The position numbers and the translations under genes are program-made. 64,000 bases of DNA from Gigantopelta aegis (Eukaryota; Mollusca; Gastropoda; Neomphalida; Peltospiridae): assembly GCF_016097555.1 (NCBI RefSeq), contig NC_054706.1, positions 74,959,627 through 75,023,626 on the forward strand, written 5' to 3'. Below, piece by piece: positions 37,591-49,300 of the stretch (positions are counted from its first letter, which is position 1; every line of letters starts with the position of its first letter). The notes under the pieces were generated by a model that searched no databases, was not told the DNA's origin, and worked only from the letters and a program-made list of their open reading frames with translations.

Positions 37591-38174
37591 CTAGACTATT
37601 AATAACGTTAATATTACGCCTGGAGTAAATCCCCGACTCATCAAATCGAACACATCCTTCACTGTCCAACAGTTCTTTATGAAAATATTACGCTTCACAA
37701 TTCTAGTAAGTGTCCCAGTCTACGATGGTTTCCAATGGTTGTTTGTTGTCATGTAAATATAAAACGATGATTCGACGGATATCTATCAGCAATTCATAAA
37801 AATGAGTGAAGGCGGTTAATGCTATAAGAACGTCTTAGATGCATTAGTGCGCTTTTCAGCGGGTAATAAGATTTTTTATCCGTTTTTTGTTTTTGTTCTG
37901 CTGCAGTAGTGAGTTGACCGGTGTTCTGTTCACGTGACAACTTTCTATAATCAGAATCCATACCATTGAATCTGCAGCTATTATAAATAGTTCAGGTTAA
38001 TTTTCCTCAGATTAAATTAAATGTTAATTACGTAAAACTTAAAAGGGGACATTCTAAACTTGTAATTAAATCAAGATACGATGCCGTTTTGTGCTAATAA
38101 TGTGTAATTAATTGTGTGTGTATACTGTCTATACACCTACTGTGACCTAGTACTACTAGTACTAGGCCTAGTTA

Positions 38175-38232
38175 ATAAAAATAAACTCGAATGTAAATGC
38201 ACATTGTGATTTACATTCGAGTTTATTTTTAT
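38175..38232. other. Perfect 24-bp inverted repeat with 10-base loop
   Basis: The 24 bases at 38175-38198 (core ATAAACTCGAATGTAAAT) are exactly complementary to 38209-38232, with loop GCACATTGTG between them. The outer flanks ACTAGTACTAGGCC also recur on both sides. In RNA or single-stranded DNA this is a very stable hairpin; no known gene overlaps it. Confidence 0.85.
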
Positions 38233-38269
38233 GAACTAGTACTAGGCCGTATCTGGGATTCTTTCCCAC

Positions 38270-39010
38270 ACCACAGGGAACGCCTTTCTTTTCATGCTAT
38301 GTAACATTATGAGTATGTAATTTACTACAAATTATTTATTTCTGAGCCTGTTATTTTCTAAATTGCACACATAAATATATATATATATATATATTTTATT
38401 TTATTTTTCAAAACACTTACTTTTTATTTTTGTGTCAAACCAAACTGAAATTATTTACTAAAAAAAAAACTTTTTTGTAGGAGGATGGGTCAAACTATAG
38501 CTTATCTCAACATTTGTTATCTTGTACAGGGCACAATATTTCACGTGGACCGCCTTTCAGTTCGCGTGGCGGTTACGCAAACTGCAAATTGGTTACATCA
38601 TGACCTGTAAACGTTCAGAAATTAAAACTTGCAAACTTCACGATTACAGGAAGTTTATTCATCCAGACATACTACTACTAGTACTAGTATTCCGACAAAT
38701 GTTTTAGGCTGAATTTTAGATACTTGATGCGCAGCAAACCAGTAAACAAAATTATATTGCAACAGTTGTGACTTGCAACCAGTCTAAACTTTTAAAAAAC
38801 TTTTAAAGAAATGTGCTCAGACCGCTAGGGACGGCTAAATTATCTATTGCTATTTTATCTCTTACTCTCGAGTGCCAAATAAACGTACACCTACGTTTAT
38901 TAAATTTGTGAAAAAATCTTGTGTCTACGCTTATTCAGCACCCTATGTTTAATTACATCTAAAAAAAATGTAACCCCCAGCACTAATTCGGCACCCAACG
39001 CTTATTACAA
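38270..39010 (-). repeat. Dispersed repeat, family D, copy 2
   Basis: Reverse counterpart of parts of 22,860-24,430 (AACGTTCAGAAATTAAAACT, GCGCAGCAAACCAGTAAACA) joined to ATTCAGCACCCTATGTTTAA text shared with 45,037-45,170. Ends are approximate. Confidence 0.5.
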
Positions 39011-41549
39011 TTCTTAATTTATCAAATGCTTACATATAGCCTCTATTAGGGGTACTGATTTTCCGTGATCATGGAATCGCGGAATTGCAAATCTTAAACG
39101 GAATTTATAATTTTCCCGAGTTGTCAAATAAAATGCCAACTTTTGTGGTCAAATAATACATTATATAAGGGGGGAAACGGACTAGTTTATAATATACTAT
39201 CATGTGTGATGTGCTTCGTTTTACATCTAAGATTTGTTTACAGAACTGCATGTGTACACGTTCTTGACGATTGACTTAATGAGGCCCCACTCTTCACAGT
39301 CATCATTTAATACTGTGTAGGTGTCATCTGTCTTTGATCTCATACCTATAGGAGATAGCTTTAAATTTATAATGGGCGATTAACAACTGGCTCATGAATG
39401 GTAACTACATATATCTCTATTGACACTTTTTTGAAAGGCTGATACTTATCAGTGTGGACAAATAATAGATTATTACAATTAGTTGAGTTTTGGAGTTGAG
39501 TGTAACCTTGGTGGTGTAAAATGAAGCATTTCGCTAACAAATAACCAGGTATGTATGCCGCCTGTTGAACGGAATGGTCTACTCTGTGGTTACAAGACTG
39601 TATTTTGCTAAAGTGACGGAAAATGTTATGCCATCCGATCTGAATTACATTTATAATAAAACTGTTTTCCTGATACCAATTCATAAACAGATGATTACCT
39701 GAACAGTCCAGGTATTTGTAATAACGAACTGGTTTGGAGCACAGGTACCCCCAAACAGAATTCCCTAATACAAATACTATAGTTACATATGTAATTAATG
39801 TATATTTATGTTATTGTTACTGCAGATAAATGTATATTATATTGTTATTTTTGCTCTGCCCATATTCGAGCGTTATGCAAATAAATTATTCTGATTCTTA
39901 TATAAAGAGTATATAACATTACTATAACATATCTGACGTCATTGTTTGGGGGATACTCGTGGTTTGAAACAGGTGTCAGCATTGTTAAAAGTATAACATT
40001 TCAAATACCTGTATAGAATAGATGTAAACATCCTATTAAATATATGTGCCCATCCCTTAAAAATATGGGTTGTCTGTAAGGAACATAGATTTAGATAAGA
40101 GTAAGTGACCATTAGTTTATGTCTGATACATATCTGATACACAGACTCTCAAATTCTCAAAAACAGGGGCTATTGTCATGTATGCCTACTCTAAGAGATA
40201 TACCGTGTCGATCTGTTTTACTGTGCACGTAGGTCTGCTTTGTAGCTCTAATAACTGGTAAGAAATTTATTACCCACCTTTTTGTCACGTAATTTACTGT
40301 TTCTTTCTTTCTTCTTTTTTTTTTTTTTTTAAATTTGTTTATTGGCTGCTTAATTTAAAGTTACCACCCGAAAATAGGCAAAATACCTACATGTACGGTA
40401 TAGACATACCAAACATTATTCGAAAAAACGTGACGTCGTTTTGTATATAAAAAAAAATATCACTTTGAGCACACAACCGCAGTTGGTGAAAAAACACGGA
40501 CGAGTAATTATTCAATGGTCCTTTTACTTTTTGCAAATTTTGAATAATTTTATAAAATTATTGGAAATAAAACAGTTAGTGCTATTTGAGTACAACGTCC
40601 TGGAGCGTAGCCAGAGAGGAAAAAACGTTGAGGGAAACCCAGACCTGTAAAATAAATATCAGTGTCATGGGAAAAAAATTAAATAAATCTGGGGGAAATC
40701 TGCCCATGCTGGCTACACCATTGACATCGTATAAATATATGACCGTCGCGGACGTACACAATATTGTACGAAGTGCGGAATCGGGTAAGAACAAAGATGA
40801 ATGTCGGCAATTCAAAGGAGAAGCAGTCACAACGATAGGAAATATTAAACGACCTTGCTTATTATATAGGGCAGAGACCCCAGTATTCGACCAGTGTATT
40901 TATTTAATTACCATACTCGTTTAAACTGAATAATATATAGATTTTCCCAACATATTTTGAACATACGCGACAGGGTGAACATTCTTTCTTCCAGAAACGC
41001 AATAGACGATAACCATGTGAATGAACGTAAATATATATTCATCGACTAGTGATAATATGAACGTCGGCCATTTTTATAGCATACTATTACACCATCCAAC
41101 ATCCCGTGAACATTTGCAATACTTTTAATCCATTTGAAATCTTTGAAAATGTGTTTATTGTTTTTATTTATAATCAAATGGCAATGCAATGTGACCTCAG
41201 TCATTATAATTCCAATCACATCACCACGTGAACAATTAATGACATATGATAGAGAGGGTTGCCCCAGTATTTGACCAATAGAAAACCTTGAGGATACATT
41301 CCCAAAATAAACTAATTTACTAATTTTATGTATTTTTGTGCTGTTTGTCAGGACTTACACAATTATGTTTTCTTTTATTTTCAGTCTAATATCATTATTT
41401 GTAAATTAAGATAGGACCAAAGAGACGTATGCCTGTAGCAGGAATTAGACTCAGTGATAAGGATTCTACACTTGACATTAAACGCGTCACAAACTTTGCA
41501 GCTACTCCTGTCAGGTCCAGGGAGGCTGTCCAGATTTCAAAGGCTCTAC

Positions 41550-42635
41550 TTAAGCAATGGGTTCCAGATGCTGTGGTCCTATATTGGTGTTCGCATCTGC
41601 TGAATGGATCGCAACAGACTGTGAAGACGCCTGGTGGCTGGATGTTGAACCTTGAAGTTCTGACTGTTCATGGCGGTCAACACATGGTCCATGAGATTCT
41701 CCGTTGTTGATACTTGAAAATAATCCATTTTCAACATCTGGAATGGTTTCTTTTAAAGGATCGACACGATTCACTTTGAAAATGTTGGCCCAGATTTTTC
41801 TTGAAAGAAGGCATTTCGGTTTCGATCTCTCTTGTTGGGATCCTTCTTCTTTGGCTTTTCGCTTTTGCATAATAAGACGAAATGTACTGATCTTTTTATA
41901 ACCTGTGTAGCAATGTAAGCCAAGGAGAGCAATCATTAAAGAGACACATGTGATGCCGAAAAATATGATCATAGACTGCAATGTCATCCAGAGCCAGTTT
42001 GGTATGGGTTGGCAAATAATAAAAAAGACGGCATTGTTGGATCCATTCCCTTGGTATGGTTGGAGAATTCTGCCACTCATCCTATCAGTGAAGTACCCGG
42101 TGAACTGGGCTAGGGATGTGCATAGGATGAGTGAAAATGAAACCACACCAGTTATGAGTGTCATTATGAACCATCGATAATTTCTTCTGCCAATGCAGTT
42201 GTTGAGCCATTCACAGTGGTGGTCAAAGTGTGCAATGCATTTGTTGCAGGCTCTGCAATGTTTGGTTTTCTCATCGACATTGATTTCACAGAGGTGACAG
42301 TACTGATCCTCGATGACGTGATCATATTTCTCCCTGTCAAAGATGGCCAACGTCCGTTGCACTGGTTTCTGTAACACGGCCTCGTGCACTGTGTTGATGG
42401 AGGTTGTAATTAATACACACAGGATGTGTGCCACAGTAGCCAAGCCGTTCACAACGTAACATACGGCTTGCAATTCTCCAGGAAGGGAAGGAACAATCAT
42501 TCCATAGTTTATCAGTATGAAAAAGATTTCACCAGCCCAGGCAATGAGTTGATACAGATCTGGAGGAATTGTCCATCCATTTCGTTGACAGCTGACATAC
42601 TCAGTGCTGGTCTCCTCTGGCTGAATAACAGCCAT
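41550..42635 (-). CDS. DHHC palmitoyltransferase, ZDHHC1/ZDHHC11 type, uninterrupted ORF
   Basis: A 361-residue reading frame without introns. It encodes a membrane S-acyltransferase that moves a fatty acyl chain from acyl-CoA to cysteines of target proteins. Two hydrophobic segments lie near residues 25-45 and 60-80, then the cysteine-rich domain CHLCEINVDEKTKHC ... CNKCIAHFDHHCEWLNNC at about 112-145 with the catalytic DHHC, then two more hydrophobic segments near 158-180 and 213-240. This is the usual four-pass DHHC layout. The N-terminal NGWTIPPDLYQLIAWA block and WLNNCIGRRNY resemble ZDHHC1 and ZDHHC11, one of which is known to act with STING; that role is not shown here. The C-terminal 100 residues are polar and low in conservation. 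The stop is TAA at 41552-41550 and a TTTATT (AATAAA on the minus strand) lies at 41374-41379. The lack of introns is unusual for this family and may mean a retrocopy or intron loss; I see no poly-A tract or target duplication. PAQR3 lies head to head. Confidence 0.92.
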   Translation of the reverse strand: MAVIQPEETSTEYVSCQRNGWTIPPDLYQLIAWAGEIFFILINYGMIVPSLPGELQAVCYVVNGLATVAHILCVLITTSINTVHEAVLQKPVQRTLAIFDREKYDHVIEDQYCHLCEINVDEKTKHCRACNKCIAHFDHHCEWLNNCIGRRNYRWFIMTLITGVVSFSLILCTSLAQFTGYFTDRMSGRILQPYQGNGSNNAVFFIICQPIPNWLWMTLQSMIIFFGITCVSLMIALLGLHCYTGYKKISTFRLIMQKRKAKEEGSQQERSKPKCLLSRKIWANIFKVNRVDPLKETIPDVENGLFSSINNGESHGPCVDRHEQSELQGSTSSHQASSQSVAIHSADANTNIGPQHLEPIA

Positions 42636-43196
42636 TTCTGCTAATACTCACTTAGGGTATGTAGCCCTCTGATGATTATCTTGGGTAGTTTGGAAATATT
42701 TCGCAATATTCCTTTCTCACGAATATAGCACAACTTTTACTCTTCGTAATTTGCAAAACTAAACTTCTAAAGCACGGTACACGTCTTGTCTTGACAAACG
42801 ATATACTGTTGTGTCAAATTTATGTTGTTTTCATTTGTTTGTAAATACTCGGCCAACACTTGAAATGTTTTAAGTTTAAAACTTTAATCAACTAACTTAC
42901 GTCATACCTCAATATGACGTCACTTATAACAATGTGATGTAACGTCACAATTGACAGCACACAAACCTTAATAATTTGTTATTTTAAGCCTCTGAATATG
43001 CATTTATTACAATAACTAAGAGTCAATAAAACAATTTAATTGGCAAATAATTATATGTTGTTACTTTGATAACTTCATTTAATAGAAAGATTAAATGTTA
43101 TTGTTTTTATGCTTAATTGATCATTTGAACCATTACGGCACAACAAAGTATGTTACTCTACAACAAAATGTAAACGCACGTTTCCGAACATTGTTG

Positions 43197-43399
43197 GCCG
43201 CCATTTTGTTTTTATCGCTCGGCTCAGTTCGGTTTTATTCGGTTGGGTAAATTCCTAGGATGTGTTCGATTGAGTGCTCGCCTGTAAATTGATGCAATAG
43301 TTCATGCAAGCACTTTATATAAATTAATCAATTACACTTCAACACTTCATCTTTTCACCATCACCAAACATTGAAGACGGGGTTACCGAATTCTTAAAG
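43197..43399 (+). promoter_or_regulatory. Candidate PAQR3 promoter and untranslated first exon
   Basis: GGCCGCCATTTTG at 43197-43209 fits a YY1-type core promoter site (AAAATGGCGGC on the other strand). About 190 bases downstream, AAAG|GTAAAT at 43396-43405 is a good splice donor, and a matching acceptor TTTTTAG lies at 46319-46325 just before the PAQR3 start codon. I infer an untranslated exon ending at 43399. The same region could also serve the divergent ZDHHC gene, whose start codon is about 560 bases away. No transcript evidence. Confidence 0.35.
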
Positions 43400-44889
43400 G
43401 TAAATATAACTTTTTGTTAAGCTATGTATACTAGAGTAGATAAAGTACAGTTCCTTTAGGATAAGGGGAACTGGCCCAAACTTTATCTACATTCTTTCCT
43501 CTTTTTATATATATTTTTTAACATTACATCTTCCACTCATTTTAATTACAAATTCCACTCAACCTTTTTATTTTCACTTGCAAATAGAGTTTATTAGAAA
43601 TTAGCGAGAAAAATCCCCTAACCGCGTTCCAGTTCCGGCGCGTTCCGCTAACAGCTGGCATGGCCGATGACCACAGTTGTTTGTGAATCTTCAGCTGAGA
43701 TTTATGCATGCCAGCCCCTGGCATCATAAGTGTCCCCCATCTATGCTTTAAAAATAAAGAATGATACAGGTAAAAAATTAAGTTGATGAGATTACATTTT
43801 GTTATAATTGACCATCTGTTAAATATAGGAGATGAATCTAGCGAGCTGTCATCCACCCTGATTGTTTTGGTATCTTGGTGGTTACCATGTTGTTGTGTGT
43901 TGATAGACTTTGTAGAAAGACAAACTCCTTATTTTGATTACAAAAAGTTTATACGAAATATAAGCAGACTCGTTTTTTAACTGAACCGAAGATGTTATCG
44001 GTCTGATATTCACTGTCAGTTCCGGTTTTGCTGAACTGATCAAATTTTTAATATTATTATTTTAATAAAGATTTCAAGATACACGAAAAACAAAAAAGAC
44101 ATTTGTGTGATCCCCTAATGTCCAATTTTTATTTTTTATTCCCATCTTCATCGAATGAATCGATTGCTGTGATCAAATATTATCGCCAACTGATAAAAAG
44201 TAGTTTAATTTTTGTAGTGGCGGTGTATATATTATTTGGCACCCAAGATGAATGATTTTAATGCCAAACACTCCATTTCTGTTGATTTTATAAGCAGTGA
44301 TATCTCTCTCCCCCCCCCCCCCCAATGAAAAGTGTACAATATGTTATAAGAACTGCTGAATAAACAGAATGACAAATGACAGAAAGTAAAAATCGTCAGT
44401 TACAATCAATTATATCTGTAACTGAGGACAAAATATCAGACGACAGTTAGTGGAAACAAAAGATATAGTGACCGTTCTGATCACGTGACAAATTTGGAGC
44501 CAAATAAGTGGGGGTTTTCCAGTCGGAGATTGCCGAATCCATAAAAAAATAAAAATGTTTTCATTGCTCAAAAAGTGTTTGTATTAAACATACAAATGGA
44601 TACAGGTATAGGACAAAATAGAGGCTGTTAAAAATACTATTAAATTATGTTACGGTAACCGTCGTAAATGTTTCGTCGGTTGCTGTTTGGTACACAACGC
44701 GGCTTGTTTCCTTTGATGTCCAGTGGGCAGACTGATTGTTGTTTTTTTTATGTGTGGAAATAAGTGTGCATTTGGAAATAGCGGAGATAGGTGCTGGAAA
44801 ATAAAGAGGGGCGCAGAAAAATAAAGGAGGGCGGAGAACGTGAAAGGAGGGTGGCAAAATGCAATAGCAGGGCGGGCCGCCCTGCTTAA

Positions 44890-45930
44890 ATGGAGCAGCG
44901 AGAACACTGACACAACAATAGTATATTTTTGATATTTCCAAAACACTTATTTTTATTTTTCCGTCAAACCAAATTGTTTTCATTACTAGTAAATTTTTAC
45001 AGCTTAGCTAAATTCCCAGACCCTATGCTAATTCCGCACTCTACTCTTATTGGTTTTAAAAAAAAATTCCACACCCTATGTTAATTCCACACCCTACTTT
45101 TAATTGATTTTAGAAAATTTTCCAGACCCTATGCTTATTCAGCCCCTATGTTTAATAGGCACTCGAGAGTAAAGGTATATATGTAGATATAATATTGGAT
45201 TGGCTATAATTTTGCATATGTTAAAAACAGTTTAAACGTAAACAGGAAGCCAAAAATGTCACAAAATTTTTAAAATACTAACATCGCATAATGAGCTTTA
45301 AAAAAACTAAAACATTTGGAATGTCACTAGTATAGAAGTACCATCGATAAAGTAAAAGTAGCATAGCCAACGCAAAAAGGAATCCCTCCAAATGATTATG
45401 TATATATTTCAAAGGCGTAGCGCCCATTACGCACAGTACACATGTGCGTAATGCAAAAACTAAATCCGGGAATAGGTCGAGGCTGTAATTATTCTATAAA
45501 ATATCCTCTTAAAATTGACTCGGAAAAAAAAAAAAAAAAAAAAAAAAGCCTCCGAAAAGGCTAATATTGCATCTACAGGCGTCCTGATTTTCAAAATTTT
45601 CACAGGGGGAGGCCCCCCAAATATCCCCGCTACACCCCTGTATTTTGTTTCAGTAGTGGGGCTGATATTCAGTTCTTTTATAATATTGTTAACTTTAGCA
45701 AGCATTAAAGACATTTTTTTTTTGTAAAATGTTTTCTTTTGTATTTGTTTTAACTTTATGTTTATAGCTAAAAACTATGTATTTAAAATATAATTTCAAC
45801 GTAATTTTGAAGTAACTGATCAGGTAACCTACGGGTTACGCAGATATAATTCACGTAACCGAACAATTGGTTACCTAGGTAAAAACCAAGTGAACCGACT
45901 GGTTCCCTCAGATTTCGAAATATTGTCCCC
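44890..45930 (-). repeat. Dispersed repeat, family D, copy 3
   Basis: Shares AAAGGCGTAGCGCCCATTAC, GGGAATAGGTCGAGGCTG and the GGGGGAGGCCCCCC block with the inverse of 22,880-23,130, and the ACCCTATG-TAATTC-rich stretch with 38,930-39,010. Flanking poly-A at about 45,524-45,547 is present. Confidence 0.5.
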
Positions 45931-46340
45931 TGCTTGTATAAAGTTGCAAGTCAAGGAAAAACAGGTCTAGTACATACTTTTTGCCACAAACTGTAGGCTA
46001 TAACTGTTATTAGCATTTTATAATGCAAAAATTCCAGTTTTCAAAACTCCATGCAATCATCTTAAATCTGGATGATAACAGTAGCTTACAGGAAACATTT
46101 TGTTCAGCATCACATAGCGATTTGCTGTGCAAGTTTTAGAGATTGCTACTCAATTCTAAACATTAAATTATAAATAGTAGTTGTTAATCAATTTTCAATC
46201 TGTTTGCTTATCAAAATAAAATTTTAAAAAATTCTGTGTAGTACAAATTTTATACACTTGTTTGATAATGAAGTGAAAAAAGTAACACAAATCACTAATT
46301 ATATAATATTTTTAATAGTTTTTAGGTGTGGAGGTGTGGA

Positions 46341-49300
46341 ATGATGTCTTCTGAAGGTGGTGTTGTCATCAGTGGGTTGGACACTGTTAAGAACAGACTA
46401 GTGTCGACTGGGAACCAGTACGCTGATGATGCATACCATGTCCTTGACCTTGAGATCGATCGCCCTCTCGACAGTACGTGTAGTACTGGACTGTGTGATG
46501 CGACTGTGAAGGACATTCCACTCTTCAAGTATCATGAGATTCCAGACTTCATGCAGGGAAATCCTTTTGTTGTGAAAGGCTACAGAGTCTTCTTGCCTTT
46601 CAGCCTCTGTTTAAAAAGGTAATATGGGAGGTATTGATAGAATTAGGAGAAAAAGGAAATGGATTTGTTGATAAAAGTGAAATGGTTCACTATGCATTTT
46701 TAGAATTGTGTCACAGTTCTGAAGGTTAATTAATTATCTTAATGTACATACAACATGTAAATGACTGTAGTCTGTACGAATTATCGAAATGTATAATCAA
46801 AACATTCTTTAAATTAAGAATATATACATGTTATAAACCTTTTTCAGAGCATTTATTAATGTTTACACTATAAATTTAATTGTTCAGTTAAGTGTTGTTA
46901 CTAAAGTCTGTTTATAGGCAATTAAAACCATTCTAAAATACATATCAGTATATATATGTATATTTATTTGTATGTGCATGGGTATGCATTCTTTCTTTTT
47001 ACTTTATTTAAAACATGTTAAAAGTAAATGTTTATAAACAATGTTAAAACTATGCATGTTTATAAAGTTTGTTACAACTACATGACTGCGTGTGTTTGTG
47101 TTTTTTAGTTTGTTTGTGTGGTCCAATGAGACAGTGAACATCTGGACTCACTTTGGAGGATTTTTTATTTTTCTTCTCATCACTCTGTACGACAACCTCA
47201 TCGTCATCCCCAGATACAACGGCACGCTAGCAGACCACATGATCGTCACGATCGGCCTGCTTTGTTATCAAGTACGACTTCATCACACATGTACCATCTA
47301 TCTTAAATATATACATAGCTGGGGCCAGTTCCACAAAGCGATATTAGCACTAAGATCATTTCAGTTGCATAACTGCCTTATGTGCTTAAGGTGATCTTGG
47401 CACTAAGAGCACTTTGTAGAACAAGGCCCTGGTCTGTAGGATCAGTGTATGTAAAGCACAGGGTTTAAGCAATCGCTCGCCAAATCGACATATGCAAATT
47501 AAAGTTGAATTTGGCAGATATATTTCATTACTTATTGGCCAAAAGCTAATTTGAAAATGGTCGGTCATTTATAGATGTACAGCCATTTTAGCTGTTTGAC
47601 ATATTTCTTTTTTTATTTGCCAAATGACTAATATTTTATGGGCTTCAGTCTAAATCCTGAAAGCATGGATGTATGAAAACAAAAACAAAACAGTTCATTT
47701 ATTAATAAAGTCTACACATGCATATTTGCATTTCTTTTTAAAGTATTATTATTTTCTGCAATCTTAATGTTGATAAAACCAATTTGTGATCATTAATGAT
47801 GTATTTTAAAAATATATTTTATGTTCATGATTCTACTTTGTTTCAGTTTTATATGGTGTGTTCCACTTTGTTTCAGTTATATATATTGAGTTTCATTTCT
47901 GTATGCTGTTTTATTTTGTTTCAGTTATGCATGCTGTATTTCACTTCGTTTCAGTGTTGTTTGCTGTATTACACTTTGTTTCAGTTTGCATGCTGTGTTT
48001 CACTTTGTTGCAGTTATGTTTGCTGTTTCACTTTGTTTTGGTTATGTCTTCTGTATCACTTCTTCTGCTTGCTGTGTTTTACTTTGTTTAAGTTCTGCAT
48101 GATGTGTTTTACTTTGTTTCTATTATAATTGTCTTTGCTGTTTCACTTTTTTTGTATTCTGCATGTTGTACGTGTTTCACTTTGTATTCTGCATGTTGTA
48201 CGTGTTTCACTTTGTATCCTGTTTGCTATGTTTCACTTTGTTTCTATTCTGCATGCAGTGTTTCACTTTGTTTATTTTCTGTATGTTGTGTTTTGCTTCA
48301 TTTTTATTTTCACATTCTTTCAGTTCTGTATGCTGTTTCATGTTGTTTTTATTCTGCATGTTGTGTTTCATTTTGTTTCAGTTCTGCATGTTGTGTTTCA
48401 GTTCTGCATTCTGTGTAGCACTTTGTTTAGTTCTGCATGCTGTGTTTCACTTTGTTTCAGTTCTGTTTGCTGTGTTTCACTTTGTTTCTATTGTACATAC
48501 TGTTTCACTTTATTTCTTTTCTGTTTTTTGTTTCACTTTGTTTCTATTCTGCATGCTGTACATGTTTCACTTTGTATTGTGCATGCTGTATGTGTTTCAC
48601 TTTGTTTGTATTAGAAAGTGTTTCCTGTTTTGTTTCACTTTGTGTTAATTCTGTATGTTGTGTTTCAGGTCTGCATGCTGTGTTTCACTTTGTGTTAATT
48701 CTGTATGCTATGTTTCAGGTTTGCATGCTGTGTTTCACTTTGTGTTAATTCTGTATGCTATGTTTCAGGTCTACATGCTGTGTTTCACTTTGTTTGCATG
48801 CTGTTTCATTCTGATTCAGTTCTGCGTGCTGTTTCACTTTGTATTCTGCATGCAATGTTTCACTTTGTTTCAGTTCTGTATGCTGTGTTTCACTCTTTTT
48901 TTCTATTCTGCATGGTGTGTTTCACTTTGTTTCTATTCTGCATGCTGTGTTTCACTTTGTTTCAGTTCTGGTTACTGTTTAGCTTTGTGTGTATTCTGCA
49001 TACTGCGTTTCACTTTCTTTCTATTCTGCATTGTGTGTTTCACTTTCTTTCTATTCTGCATGGTATGTTTTATTTTATTTCATTTGTGCATGCTGTTTCA
49101 CTTTGTTCCAGTTCTGTTTGCTGTCTTCCACTTTGTTTCCATTGTACATTGTGTTTCACTTCTTTTTTTCTGTTTTCTCTTTCACTTTGTTTCTATTCTG
49201 TATGCTGTGTTTCTATTCTGTATGCTGTGTTTCTGTTCTGTTGCTGTGTTTCACTTTGTTTCTATTCTGCATTCTGTGTTTCTGTTCTGTTGCTGTGTTT

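Larger units (their letters stand above)
36555..41549. other. Intergenic stretch between CFAP299 and ZDHHC gene
   Basis: About 5 kb with no supported exon. It contains a poly-G run near 36,593-36,610, degraded SINE A pieces, a perfect 24-bp hairpin, a copy of dispersed repeat D, and a (TA)n tract near 38,370-38,395. Many short open frames, such as 39684-39367 and 40586-40924, show no recognisable family. Confidence 0.55.
42636..46340. other. Divergent intergenic stretch between ZDHHC gene and PAQR3
   Basis: The shared promoter region lies toward 42,640-43,400. Beyond it are a poly-C run near 44,311-44,323 and dispersed repeat D at about 44,890-45,930. No coding exon is supported; if the inferred leader exon is right, most of this is PAQR3 5' intron. 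Confidence 0.5.
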
